Below, in pieces: positions 7,977 to 16,972 of a stretch of DNA of 64,000 bases (position 1 is its first letter; the number at the start of each line of letters is the position of its first letter). Under the pieces are notes generated by a model, which searched no databases, had not been told where the DNA came from, and saw only the letters and a program-made list of their open reading frames with translations. Position numbers and translations under genes: made by a program. Source of the stretch: DUML01 sp050949905 (GTDB lineage Bacteria > Bacillota > Desulfitobacteriia > Desulfitobacteriales > Syntrophobotulaceae); contig JBMNGP010000037.1 in the NCBI GenBank assembly GCA_050949905.1, positions 1 to 64,000 on the forward strand. Reading direction: 5' to 3'.

Positions 7977-9362
7977 ATGCCTTCTCTCTATATCCATGTG
8001 CCCTTTTGCCTTAGAAAATGTGCTTACTGTGCTTTCTATTCCATCCCGCTTACAGGCTGCCGGGAGGACTTAAAGGCTCTTTGTTTACAGGCCGTCACCA
8101 AAGAAATAAAACTGCGGTCCAAAGAAGCTCAAGAGGGGGTTTCTTCGCTTTTTTTGGGTGGAGGTACGCCCACGGCTTTAGAGCCGCGGGAGCTGGATAG
8201 CTTATTAAGTGCCATTCACAAAAACTTCTCTTTTCGCATCCCCCAAAGTACAGCCTCGCCGGCAGAAGGGCTTGAAGCTCAACAGAAAGAGGACCCCGAC
8301 AGGAATTCCAAGCAGAGCGTTCTTGCTCAAAGTATTCAGCTGTCTGCCGGCGGGAAGGAAAAGGAGCTAAAAAAGTGCTGCCGAGAAAAATCCGCGGCAA
8401 AGCCCCCTAAACAAACAGTGGAAAAAACTGTGGAGGCTAATCCAGGTACACTTACCAAGGAGAAGCTGACTGCACTTGTCAGCTACGGGATTAACAGAAT
8501 ATCACTGGGAGCTCAAAGTTTTAATGACCGGATGCTGACTCAAATCGGCAGAATCCATAACACGGAGGATATATGGCAAAGCGTACGGCTTATCCGCCAG
8601 GCGGGAATACATAATTTAAATCTGGATTTAATCTTTGGCTTGCCCGGCCAGACCTTAGCTGACTGGCAGGATACTTTGCGCCGGGCAGTGGAATTAGAAC
8701 CGGAGCATTTATCTCTCTATGCTCTGACAATTGAGGAGGGTACCCCTTTAGGCCGGATGTACGGCAGTTATCACGGCCAAGGGAACCAGGAAACAGACTC
8801 GCAAACAAAAAACCGCACTTCGGGACTTCCTCTTTTACCTGACGACGATCTCCAAGCCGATATGTATGAATGGGCGGCAGGCTTTCTGCAAGAGCAGGGT
8901 TACCAGCATTACGAAATATCTAATTTTGCCCGGGCGGGATTTCAGTGCCGGCATAATTTAGCTTATTGGCAAAGTGAAGAATATCTCGGGCTAGGCCCGG
9001 GCGCAGTGTCCTGCCTGCGGGGTATCAGAACGAGAAATAGCGAAGATTTAAAAATATATGAGAAGTTGATTTGCTCCGGCCGGGAAGCCTTTGATCCGGC
9101 GGCGACCGAGATCTTAACGAGGGAACAGCTGATCTCGGAATATATGATGCTGGCCTTAAGAACAGCCGCAGGCGTTGATCTTGCTGCTTTTACCGATAAA
9201 TTCGGACAATCCGTGCAGGATATTTATAGTTCAAAACTGGTAAAATATATGGATAGAGAGATTTTACTTCTGGATCGGGGCAGGTTAAAAGTTCATCCTA
9301 ATTACTATTTTGTAATTAATTCCTTATTAGAAGATGTTATGCTCGCTGCCAAGTCAAATTAA
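7977..9362 (+). CDS. hemW: Radical SAM heme chaperone HemW, with extra insertions
   Basis: HemW (formerly called coproporphyrinogen oxidase-like) is a radical-SAM protein that handles heme. The cluster motif CLRKCAYC sits at residues 13-20, followed by LGGGTPT, VEANPGTL, RISLGAQSF, LDLIFGLPGQT and the C-terminal HemN domain (YEISNFAR, RHNLAYW, LGLGPGAVS). ATG 7977 is preferred to GTG 7965 because AGGTGG lies seven bases upstream. At 461 residues it is about 80 longer than usual. A Lys/Gln/Ser-rich insertion of roughly 65 residues sits between LSAIHK and TVEANPG, and a shorter one follows GRMYG. Both are hydrophilic, likely loops. Confidence 0.88.
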   Translation: MPSLYIHVPFCLRKCAYCAFYSIPLTGCREDLKALCLQAVTKEIKLRSKEAQEGVSSLFLGGGTPTALEPRELDSLLSAIHKNFSFRIPQSTASPAEGLEAQQKEDPDRNSKQSVLAQSIQLSAGGKEKELKKCCREKSAAKPPKQTVEKTVEANPGTLTKEKLTALVSYGINRISLGAQSFNDRMLTQIGRIHNTEDIWQSVRLIRQAGIHNLNLDLIFGLPGQTLADWQDTLRRAVELEPEHLSLYALTIEEGTPLGRMYGSYHGQGNQETDSQTKNRTSGLPLLPDDDLQADMYEWAAGFLQEQGYQHYEISNFARAGFQCRHNLAYWQSEEYLGLGPGAVSCLRGIRTRNSEDLKIYEKLICSGREAFDPAATEILTREQLISEYMMLALRTAAGVDLAAFTDKFGQSVQDIYSSKLVKYMDREILLLDRGRLKVHPNYYFVINSLLEDVMLAAKSN

Positions 9363-9377
9363 GTTCTACTTTTGATC

Positions 9378-9406
9378 TTGACATTCTTTTACCATCGTGC
9401 TAAGGT
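9378..9406 (+). promoter_or_regulatory. Sigma-A promoter of the hrcA-grpE-dnaK operon
   Basis: TTGACA (9378-9383) with a 17-bp spacer to TAAGGT (9401-9406). The CIRCE operator starts 14 bp after the -10, placing it at or just after the transcription start. Confidence 0.7.
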
Positions 9407-9420
9407 ATGGTCAGATGTAA

Positions 9421-9447
9421 TTAGCACTCACTGAGGAAGAGTGCTAA
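9421..9447 (+). promoter_or_regulatory. CIRCE operator (HrcA binding site)
   Basis: A perfect TTAGCACTC-N9-GAGTGCTAA inverted repeat. HrcA binds CIRCE to repress class I heat-shock genes. It precedes hrcA itself, so the operon is autoregulated and de-repressed when HrcA is released from chaperonin control. Confidence 0.97.
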
Positions 9448-9472
9448 CAACGACAATGAGGAGGTGGCTTTA

Positions 9473-10519
9473 ATGGAAATGGATGAAAGAAAACAAAGAA
9501 TCTTAAAAGCCATTGTGCAGGATTATATTGCCACCGCCGAGCCAGTAGGATCGAGGACTATCTCTAAAAAGTTTGAACTCGGAGTGTCCCCGGCTACTAT
9601 CCGTAATGAAATGGCAGATCTGGAAGAAATGGGCTTAATCGAACAGCCGCATACTTCAGCCGGCAGGATTCCGTCCGATTCAGGCTATCGTTATTATGTA
9701 GACACACTAATGGATCCTTTGGTTCTCGACGAGCAAGAAAAGAGAATGATCAGGGCCGAGATGACAAGCAGGTTAGATGAGGTGCAGGAAGTTATCGAAT
9801 ATACCGGCAAGCTCATCTCCCAGGTTACATCTCTGACTAGTCTGGTTATGGGACCCAAGAGCCGCAACAGTGTTTTAAAAAGACTATACTTTTTGCCCTA
9901 TGAATCTGGCAAAGCGATTATGGTTACCGTAAAGGATAACGGATCAGTAGAAAATAATATCGTAGATATCGGAGAAGATACTACCTCCGAGGAATTACAG
10001 ATTTTAGCCAATATATTTAATGAGAAAATGAGCGGTACCAGGGTTCAGGATCTAAAACAGGGCTTAATCAGGGAAATTTACAGTGAGCTTTCTCGCAGGC
10101 GCCGCATAATCGACGGCATGATGAGCATTTTAGAAAGAATATTTGAAAACAAGGATACAGACAGTAATGACCGCGTTTATTTAGGCGGAGCTTTAAATAT
10201 GTTAAACCAACCTGAGTTCAGGGATTTGCAGAAAGTTAAAGACCTTTTCTCTGTTTTTGAAGAAAATCGCAAGCTTATCGAACTGATTAATCCTCAACAG
10301 GAAGGAATAAATATTACTATTGGGGCCGAGAACCCCGATCTGGCTTTTAAGGAGTGCAGTATTATCACGGCCACGTATCATATCAATGGCAGGCAGATTG
10401 GCTCGGTCGGAGTCCTGGGACCCACCAGGATGGATTATCGCAAAGCTGTAAGTATAGTTGATTATATGACTAAAAGTCTGACTGAAATACTTACCAAAAA
10501 GTATCTTGGGAAGACTTAA
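9473..10519 (+). CDS. hrcA: Heat-inducible transcription repressor HrcA
   Basis: HrcA represses groE and dnaK operons through CIRCE. The N-terminal winged helix is plain (ILKAIVQDYIATAEPVGSRT, then SPATIRNEMADLEEMGLI and HTSAGRIPSDSGYRYYVD), followed by the GAF-like inserted and dimerisation domains. The end is GVLGPTRMDYRKAVSIVDY, the usual HrcA signature. ATG 9473 is chosen eight bases after AGGAGG; GTG 9464 lies inside the ribosome site. At 348 residues it is standard length. First gene of the heat-shock operon. Confidence 0.95.
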   Translation: MEMDERKQRILKAIVQDYIATAEPVGSRTISKKFELGVSPATIRNEMADLEEMGLIEQPHTSAGRIPSDSGYRYYVDTLMDPLVLDEQEKRMIRAEMTSRLDEVQEVIEYTGKLISQVTSLTSLVMGPKSRNSVLKRLYFLPYESGKAIMVTVKDNGSVENNIVDIGEDTTSEELQILANIFNEKMSGTRVQDLKQGLIREIYSELSRRRRIIDGMMSILERIFENKDTDSNDRVYLGGALNMLNQPEFRDLQKVKDLFSVFEENRKLIELINPQQEGINITIGAENPDLAFKECSIITATYHINGRQIGSVGVLGPTRMDYRKAVSIVDYMTKSLTEILTKKYLGKT

Positions 10520-10538
10520 GGAAGGAGACATTGTTTAA

Positions 10539-11117
10539 GTGAACGAGAGCAAAGAACCTTTAGCAAGTGATAACTTGGCGGGGAACGGGAAAAACATTAA
10601 TTCATCCCAAGAAACCGTTGAGGAGTTTACCGAGGATCACAAGGCCGCCGGCGATGAATTCGCCGCCCTGAAGGCGGAAATGGCAGAACACCAAGCCAGA
10701 GCTGAAGAGTACTATTCTCACCTACAGCGCTTAAAGGCTGAGTTTGATAATTTCCGTAGAAGAACGCAAAAAGAAAAAGAGGATATTGCCAAATATGCCT
10801 CGGAAAAAATTATTATTTCCTTACTCCCGGTCTTGGACAATTTCGAAAGGGCTGTTGATTCTACCCGCACTAATCAAGATTTTGAGGCTTATGCCCAGGG
10901 AGTGGCTATGATTTTAAAACAATTCCGCAAAGTTCTCGAAGACGAAGGGCTTAAAGCTATTGAAGCCGTTGGTGAGGAATTTGATCCCAATCTGCATGAG
11001 GCTTTGCTAAGGGAAGAGTCGGAGCAGGAGGAGAATATTATTCTGGAAGAGATCCAGAAAGGCTATTTCCTCAAGGATAAAGTGATAAGACACAGTAAAG
11101 TAAAAGTATCCGGCTGA
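10539..11117 (+). CDS. grpE: Nucleotide exchange factor GrpE
   Basis: GrpE is the nucleotide exchange factor of DnaK. It has an acidic disordered N-terminus (residues 1-40), a long coiled coil (AEEYYSHLQRLKAEFDNFRRRTQKEKEDI) and the C-terminal beta-wing (GEEFDPNLHEALL, then KGYFLKDKVIRHSKVKVS). It starts at GTG 10539 after GGAAGGAGA, 19 bp behind hrcA and 76 bp before dnaK. The length of 192 residues is typical. Confidence 0.95.
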   Translation: MNESKEPLASDNLAGNGKNINSSQETVEEFTEDHKAAGDEFAALKAEMAEHQARAEEYYSHLQRLKAEFDNFRRRTQKEKEDIAKYASEKIIISLLPVLDNFERAVDSTRTNQDFEAYAQGVAMILKQFRKVLEDEGLKAIEAVGEEFDPNLHEALLREESEQEENIILEEIQKGYFLKDKVIRHSKVKVSG

Positions 11118-11193
11118 ACTTATATGGAAAGATCTTTTTAAACTTATTGTTTCTAGATAGTTTAGTTTAGATAGTCAAAGGAGGACTATAAAA

Positions 11194-13047
11194 ATGAGTA
11201 AAGTAATTGGTATTGATTTAGGTACCACAAACTCTTGTGTTGCAGTTTTGGAAGGGGGAGAACCTGTCGTCATTCCTAATCCCGAAGGTGCCCGCATTAC
11301 ACCTTCAGTAGTCGGCTTTTCCAAAAGCGGCGAGAGATTAGCGGGCCAGGTTGCTAAAAGGCAAGCGGTCTCCAACCCCGATAATACGGTAAGCTCCATC
11401 AAGCGTCACATGGGCAGTGACCATAAAGTGACTTTGCTGGGTAAAAGCTATACCCCTCAGGAAATCTCAGCGATGATTCTCCAAAAACTTAAAGCTGATG
11501 CCGAAGCTTATTTAGGCACCAGTGTGAAGCAAGCGGTAATCACCGTCCCGGCTTATTTTACGGATTCCCAGCGTCAGGCTACCAAAGATGCAGGCACAAT
11601 TGCCGGCTTGGAAGTATTAAGGATTATCAACGAACCGACGGCGGCAGCTTTAGCTTACGGCTTGGATAAAGAAAATGATCAGACAGTCCTGGTCTATGAC
11701 CTGGGCGGCGGGACATTCGATGTCTCCATTCTGGAACTGAGCCAAGGAATGGTGGAAGTTAAAGCCACCAGCGGCAATAACAACCTGGGCGGGGATGATT
11801 TTGACCAGCGTTTGATAGATTATATTGTGGCTGAGTTTAAAAAATCCAATGCCGTGGATCTGGCCAAAGACCGCATGGCTATGCAGCGCTTAAAAGAAGC
11901 TGCCGAGAAAGCTAAGATCGAACTCTCCGGTGTCACCCAGACCAATATTAATTTGCCCTTTATTACTATGTCGGCCGAAGGGCCTCTGCATTTGGATATG
12001 AATATTACCAGAGCAAAATTTGAAGAAATGATTGCCGATCTGGTTGAAGCTACTATGGGTCCGACTCGCCAGGCCATGGAAGATGCCAAACTATCTTTTA
12101 AAGATCTTGATCAAATTATCCTGGTGGGCGGTTCTACCCGTGTCCCTGCTGTCCAGGAAGCTATCAAACGCATCAGCGGCAAGGAACCTCACAAAGGCGT
12201 CAATCCGGATGAAGTTGTCGCTCTGGGTGCGGCTATCCAAGGAGGAGTTCTTGGCGGGGAAATGAAAGATATTGTTCTGGTGGACGTAACACCGCTTTCT
12301 TTAGGTATTGAGACCTTAGGCGGAGTATTTACCAGAATTATTGACCGCAATACCACTATCCCTACTACCAAATCGCAAATCTTTTCGACGGCTGCCGACA
12401 GCCAGACTTCGGTAGATATCCATGTTCTTCAGGGTGAACGGGAGATGGCCGCTTATAATAAAACTCTGGGCCGTTTCCAATTAACCGGCATTCCTCCGGC
12501 TCCCCGGGGAATTCCCCAGATTGAAGTAACTTTTGATATTGATGTTAACGGTATTGTCCATGTATCAGCTAAAGATAAAGCCACAGGCAATGAACAAAAA
12601 GTAACCATTACCGCTTCTTCCGGTTTAAGCAAAGAAGAGATTGAAAAGATGCGCAAAGATGCGGAAGCTAACGCCGAACAGGATAGGAAACAGAAAGAAT
12701 TGATTGATGCCAAAAATGAAGCTGACTCTCTCGCTTACCAGGCTGAGAAAGCCTTGAAAGATTTTGAAGGCAAGGGCGATGCCGCCGAGAAAGATAGTAT
12801 TAAAAAGGCTGTTGAAGAACTGCGAGCCGCGGCTACAAGTGAAAATGTCGAAGATATTAAAGCTAAGTCCGAAGCCCTGACCAAAATCCTCTATCCTTTT
12901 GTGGAAAAGATGTATCGTGAACAGGCAGCTCAAGGAGCTCCAAATGCTGACCAGGGGGCGCAAGGCGCTCAGCAAAATCCGGGAACCGGCAAAACTGATG
13001 ATAACGTCGTTGATGCTGAATATACCGAAGTTGATAAGGACAAATAA
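11194..13047 (+). CDS. dnaK: Molecular chaperone DnaK (Hsp70)
   Basis: An ATP-dependent Hsp70 chaperone. Nucleotide domain: IGIDLGTTNSCVAVLEGG, VPAYFTDSQRQATKDAG, NEPTAAALAYG, VYDLGGGTFDVSIL and ILVGGSTRVPAVQ. Substrate domain from about residue 375 (VDVTPLSLGIETLGG, TTIPTTKSQIFSTA), then the helical lid and a Gln/Gly/Ala-rich tail ending in DDNVVDAEYTEVDKD, the typical exposed C-terminus. ATG 11194 follows AAGGAGG. Length 617 is normal for Gram-positive DnaK, which lacks a loop found in proteobacteria. Confidence 0.97.
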   Translation: MSKVIGIDLGTTNSCVAVLEGGEPVVIPNPEGARITPSVVGFSKSGERLAGQVAKRQAVSNPDNTVSSIKRHMGSDHKVTLLGKSYTPQEISAMILQKLKADAEAYLGTSVKQAVITVPAYFTDSQRQATKDAGTIAGLEVLRIINEPTAAALAYGLDKENDQTVLVYDLGGGTFDVSILELSQGMVEVKATSGNNNLGGDDFDQRLIDYIVAEFKKSNAVDLAKDRMAMQRLKEAAEKAKIELSGVTQTNINLPFITMSAEGPLHLDMNITRAKFEEMIADLVEATMGPTRQAMEDAKLSFKDLDQIILVGGSTRVPAVQEAIKRISGKEPHKGVNPDEVVALGAAIQGGVLGGEMKDIVLVDVTPLSLGIETLGGVFTRIIDRNTTIPTTKSQIFSTAADSQTSVDIHVLQGEREMAAYNKTLGRFQLTGIPPAPRGIPQIEVTFDIDVNGIVHVSAKDKATGNEQKVTITASSGLSKEEIEKMRKDAEANAEQDRKQKELIDAKNEADSLAYQAEKALKDFEGKGDAAEKDSIKKAVEELRAAATSENVEDIKAKSEALTKILYPFVEKMYREQAAQGAPNADQGAQGAQQNPGTGKTDDNVVDAEYTEVDKDK

Positions 13048-13105
13048 TGATAAGCTGAAAAGTGATTACTCAAGTAAAAGCTGTGCACCATTAAACTAAG
13101 TATGT

Positions 13106-13140
13106 CTACCGGTATTTAGTGTCGGACTAAATACCGGTAG
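13106..13140 (+). terminator. Perfect 15-bp hairpin between dnaK and dnaJ
   Basis: CTACCGGTATTTAGT pairs perfectly with ACTAAATACCGGTAG around a five-base loop. The downstream CTTTAAAAT is only weakly T-rich, so it may be a partial terminator or an mRNA-processing/stability element that lowers dnaJ relative to dnaK. A TATAATA-like stretch near 13177-13186 could give dnaJ its own promoter. Confidence 0.6.
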
Positions 13141-13294
13141 CTTTAAAATGCTTAACACCAAGGCCTCTTTTGGAGTATAATAATATATTGGATATACTTT
13201 AGGTGCAGAGAACTTCTTTGTGCCAACTTCAGTATTCGGCAAGATAATTAAAATTATGGTGGTTAATATCCAGGGAGGAGTTTCGACTAAAATT

Positions 13295-14440
13295 ATGAAA
13301 CGCGATTATTATGAGGTATTGGGTGTAAGTAAAACAGCCAGTTTGGATGAGATAAAAAAAGCCTACAGGAAAATAGCTAAAGAAAACCATCCTGATGTTA
13401 AACCCGGTGACAAACAGGCGGAAGAACGTTTCAAGGAGGCTACTGAGGCCTATGCCGTTTTAAGCAGCCCGGAAAAAAGAGCGAAGTATGATGAGTATGG
13501 CCACGCCGGTGTGGATTTTAACGGCCAAGGCGGCTTTGGCGGGTTTGGGGATTTCTCCGATTTCGCAGACTTTGGCCTGGGTGACATTTTTGAAATGTTC
13601 TTTGGCGGAGGTATGGGAACAGGCTTCAGAAGGCAAGGACCAACCAGAGGCGCGGATTTGCGTTATGATTTAAACATTACTTTAAAGGAAGCTGCTTTCG
13701 GAGCCAAAAAGGAAATAGAAATCCCACTTTCTACGACCTGTCGGACCTGCGGCGGCAGTGGAGCCGCTCCGGGCACTAATCCTAGGACTTGCTCGCAGTG
13801 CGGAGGCACCGGCCAGGTCAGAGCGGTTCAAAGAACTCCTTTCGGGCAGATAGCAACAACCAGAACCTGCAGCGCCTGCAACGGGCAGGGAACAATCATC
13901 ACTACGCCTTGCAGCAAATGCCAAGGCCGAGGTAAAGTACGGGAACAGAAAAAAATTGAAGTCAACATTCCGGCCGGAGCAGAAGACGGCTTAAGCCTGC
14001 GTTTTAGCGGCAAAGGCGAAGCGGGGGAGAAAGGTGGCCCCGCCGGTGATCTTTACGTTGTGTTGAGCATAGATCCTCATGACTTCTTTGAAAGAAGAGG
14101 TAACGATATTTACTGTGAGATTCCTATTACCTTTGTCCAGGCTGCTCTAGGGGATGAAATAAGCATACCTACTCTGCACGGGGAAGTGAAGATGCAGATC
14201 CCGGAAGGAACTCAAACTTCCAAGGTCTTCAGGATAAGGGGGAAGGGTGTCCCCTATCGCCGGGGCGGCGGGAATGGCGATCAGCATGTCAGAGTGATTG
14301 TCACTACTCCTACCAAGCTTACGGAACGGCAGAAGGAGCTCTTGCGGGAATTCGGCCGCATTACACCGACAGACCAGCAGATGGGCAAGAAGTCTTTCTG
14401 GGATAAGTTTAAGGAAAATGTGAAAGATGCCATCGGATAA
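13295..14440 (+). CDS. dnaJ: Chaperone DnaJ (Hsp40)
   Basis: Type I Hsp40 co-chaperone that stimulates DnaK ATPase. J domain with the HPD motif (ENHPDVKPG near residue 33), Gly/Phe region (GQGGFGGFGDFSDFADF), and four zinc-binding CxxCxGxG repeats (CRTCGGSG, CSQCGGTG, CSACNGQG, CSKCQGRG), then the two C-terminal beta domains. ATG 13295 gives MKRDYYEVLG, the canonical start, although the GGGAGGAG site is rather far (about 14 bases). The upstream in-frame extension is not conserved-looking. Its stop is 12 bases before the prmA start. Confidence 0.95.
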   Translation: MKRDYYEVLGVSKTASLDEIKKAYRKIAKENHPDVKPGDKQAEERFKEATEAYAVLSSPEKRAKYDEYGHAGVDFNGQGGFGGFGDFSDFADFGLGDIFEMFFGGGMGTGFRRQGPTRGADLRYDLNITLKEAAFGAKKEIEIPLSTTCRTCGGSGAAPGTNPRTCSQCGGTGQVRAVQRTPFGQIATTRTCSACNGQGTIITTPCSKCQGRGKVREQKKIEVNIPAGAEDGLSLRFSGKGEAGEKGGPAGDLYVVLSIDPHDFFERRGNDIYCEIPITFVQAALGDEISIPTLHGEVKMQIPEGTQTSKVFRIRGKGVPYRRGGGNGDQHVRVIVTTPTKLTERQKELLREFGRITPTDQQMGKKSFWDKFKENVKDAIG

Positions 14441-14452
14441 GGAGTATGCATT

Positions 14453-14473
14453 ATGGATTGGTTGGAAATAGCG
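14453..14473 (+). pseudogene. prmA: 5' end of prmA, separated by the IS256-family insertion
   Basis: ATG 14453, eight bases after GGAG, reads MDWLEIA, the expected beginning of PrmA. The IS starts at 14474, so the native start codon and ribosome site are cut from the rest of the gene at 15992. The seven codons run on into the IS and stop after four more codons. Confidence 0.8.
14465..14473 (+). repeat. Left copy of 9-bp target-site duplication
   Basis: GAAATAGCG here is repeated exactly at 15992-16000. A 9-bp duplication fits IS256-family transposition. Confidence 0.85.
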
Positions 14474-15991
14474 ATGAAGTACAATTAAGTTCGCAAAAGT
14501 AGAAGGAAAAACCATCGGTAACTCCGAAATTGGTAAGTGAAGAGCAAACCAAGAAGGAGTGTTTACCGATGGTCTACTCTAATACTAACCGAAATTTCGA
14601 AGAAATGCTATTAAAATTTATCACCGAAGATGATCCGATGCTTTCAATGCTCAAATGGCTCTGTGAACAGCTCATGGAAGCTGAAGTTGCTTCTAAAATC
14701 AATGCCTCTAAATCAGAACGCACCCCTCAGCGCTCAGGATACCGTTCCGGCTATCGAGTCAGACGGTTTGATACGCGCATGGGAACCATGTATCTTTTTG
14801 TTCCTAAGCTTCGTAAGGGAGGGTATGTCCCATTCTTCGTGACTGAGAAAAAACGTTCAGAAGTAGCTTTAATAAACGTTATCCATGAGGCCTATATCAA
14901 TGGCGTATCCACCCGTAAAATGGACCGCTTAGCTAAAAGCTTGGGCATCGATTCCATCTCGCGAAGCCAGGTTTCTCAGATCACCAAAGAGCTCAATGAT
15001 CAAGTGAAAGCCTTCCGGGAACGACCTCTGCAAGACACTTATCCTGTACTATGGGTAGACTCTCTGTACGAGAAAATCCGGGTGGGACACCAGGTTAAAA
15101 ATATGGCCGTGGCTGTAGTGGTCGGTTTGGACGAAGACGGACGACGGGATATCTTAGCCATAGAGCCGATGTATGAAGAGTCTGAAGTCACTTACCAAAC
15201 TTTATTTGAGAAACTCAAAAACCGAGGCCTAAAAAGTGTTTGGCTTGTCGTTTCCGATGCCCATAAAGGGCTGACTAAAGCTATTCAAAGATCTTTTGTG
15301 GGCTGCAGCTGGCAACGCTGCAAAGTTCACTTTATGCGCAACATCCTGGCTCACGTTCCGGCCAAGGGAAAAGCCATTTTTGCGGAAAAACTTAAACAGA
15401 TTTGGCTTCAACCGGATATGGAAAGTGCCAAAGCGTATGCGAAGAGCCTGATGGAGACCTATGAAAACCAATATCCTGAGGCCATTGCTGTCTTGGAAGC
15501 TGGGCTTGAAGATTCTTTACAGTTCTATGCCTTCGAACGAATCGATGCTCGCAAAATTTCCTCGACCAACATTCTTGAACGGCTTAACCGCGAAATTCGG
15601 AGACGTACTGCCGTTATTGGAGTATTTCCCAGCCTGGAGTCCTATGTGCGCCTAGTGACGACCTATCTCATAGAATACTCCGAAGAGTGGGCGACAGGAC
15701 GCAGCTACATTAAGCCAGAGCTTCTCCAACTGACGAAAGAGGATCGGCAGCATGCGGCTTAAGTTGGGGCGCTGTCCCAAACCCCGTCCTCGCCGAAAGA
15801 CTGGTGGTTTGGTCAAACCACCATGGATAAGGATATTGGGCTAGGATAGGGAATCACGGGTGTACGGGGCTCCACTCTCGATGAACGTGCTTCGCACGCC
15901 CTTGATTCGCGCTAAAGCCTTTCATAATATCAAACTGTCACTTACCATTAAGAGTTTTGTATGGTTTTTGCGAACAACTATTGACACTAAC
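14474..15991 (+). mobile_element. IS256-family insertion sequence (about 1.52 kb) inserted in prmA
   Basis: The boundaries are fixed by the 9-bp direct repeat GAAATAGCG on each side. The ends share imperfect inverted repeats: GTTCGCAAAA about 16 bp in from each end, a CAAT block outside it and GGTAAGTGA further in. One full-length Mutator-type transposase is inside, in the direction of prmA. A 230-bp non-coding right end contains a stem (TGGTGGTTTGG / CAAACCACCA) and an outward-facing TTGACA (15981-15986). The clean duplication and intact transposase suggest recent insertion. Confidence 0.88.
14569..15762 (+). CDS. IS256-family (Mutator) transposase
   Basis: A 397-residue DDE transposase of the Transposase_mut family. 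Recognisable motifs are QRSGYRSGYRVR (N-terminal DNA-binding), GVSTRKMDRL, the first catalytic Asp in PVLWVDSLYEKIR, the second in WLVVSDAHKGL with WQRCKVHFMRNIL, and the C-terminal Glu in STNILERLNREIRRR. ATG 14569 lies ten bases after AAGGAG; the upstream extension to 14530 overlaps the terminal region and is unlikely. It looks intact and active. Confidence 0.92.
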   Translation: MVYSNTNRNFEEMLLKFITEDDPMLSMLKWLCEQLMEAEVASKINASKSERTPQRSGYRSGYRVRRFDTRMGTMYLFVPKLRKGGYVPFFVTEKKRSEVALINVIHEAYINGVSTRKMDRLAKSLGIDSISRSQVSQITKELNDQVKAFRERPLQDTYPVLWVDSLYEKIRVGHQVKNMAVAVVVGLDEDGRRDILAIEPMYEESEVTYQTLFEKLKNRGLKSVWLVVSDAHKGLTKAIQRSFVGCSWQRCKVHFMRNILAHVPAKGKAIFAEKLKQIWLQPDMESAKAYAKSLMETYENQYPEAIAVLEAGLEDSLQFYAFERIDARKISSTNILERLNREIRRRTAVIGVFPSLESYVRLVTTYLIEYSEEWATGRSYIKPELLQLTKEDRQHAA

Positions 15992-16909
15992 GAAATAGCG
16001 GTAACAGTATCATCGGTAGGCGAGGAGGCTGTTACCGATCTATTTTATCGGGTCGGCTGTCAGGGAGTAGTGGTGGAAGCTCCTGAGCTTATCAAGGAAT
16101 ATATTGACTCCGGTGTCTGGGATTACCATAATTTTCAGGACTTAGAAATAACCGGGGAATGTGTGGTCAAAGGCTACTTTCCGGAAGATGAGCGCCTGGA
16201 CATGCGGCTGATCTCCTTAAGAGAAGAGATCCTGCTGTTAAAAGAACTGTTCCCGGAATGGACGTTGCAGACGAAATCAATCAGAGTTAGAGAAGAGGAT
16301 TGGGCTAACGAATGGAAGCATTACTTTAAACCAATCCGGGTTGGCAGGCATTTCTTAATCAAACCTACGTGGGAAGATTTAAAGAATCCGGAAAACGATA
16401 CAGTGCTCATTGAGATCGACCCGGGTATGGCTTTTGGCACCGGAACCCATCCCACCACCACCTTGTGCCTGGAAGCTATCGAGGACTATGTCGGCAAAGG
16501 CCAGGAAGTCTTTGATATTGGTACCGGCTCGGGCATCCTTGCTGTTGCCGCCGCCAAACTGGGGGCAAGAGTCCAAGCTGGGGATATTGATACTCTGGCC
16601 GTCAGGATTGCCCAGAGAAATGTGAACTTAAACAACGTTGCGGACCGGGTTAAAGTTGAAGCAGGCAATCTGGGAGAAGTCCTCCAGGGCAAGGCTGATG
16701 TGGTCATTGCCAATATCATAGCGGATGTAATTATCGAAATCTTACCCCAGCTGCCCAACCTTTTGAAAAGGGACGGGGTATTTATTGCTTCGGGTATCAT
16801 TAAAAACAGAGCGGCCGATGTAATCTTCAAGATGACCGAAGCCGGACTGGAAGTAAAAGGGCAAAAGGAAGATTCAGGCTGGGTGCTTTTAGCTGCCGGC
16901 TGGAAATGA
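15860..16909 (+). pseudogene. prmA: Ribosomal protein L11 methyltransferase PrmA, 5'-disrupted and fused to the IS end
   Basis: PrmA trimethylates ribosomal protein L11 using SAM. From 15992 the frame reads EIAVTVSSVGEEAVTDL, the native sequence from codon 5 on, with the SAM motif DIGTGSGILAVAAAKLGA and GTGTHPTTTLCLEA present to a normal end. Upstream codons (15860-15991) are read from the IS right end, so any product would carry about 44 foreign residues or begin at ATG 15881. The methyltransferase core is intact, so a fusion protein might work if transcribed. The native start and SD are gone. Not essential in bacteria where tested. Confidence 0.85.
15992..16000 (+). repeat. Right copy of 9-bp target-site duplication
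   Basis: GAAATAGCG, identical to 14465-14473, marks the right boundary of the IS256-family element and the resumption of prmA. Confidence 0.85.
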
Positions 16910-16972
16910 CTTTAGGGAAGATCTAAAGTAAATATTTCCATAATAAAATTATTTGCGTAAGTAAATTATTAT

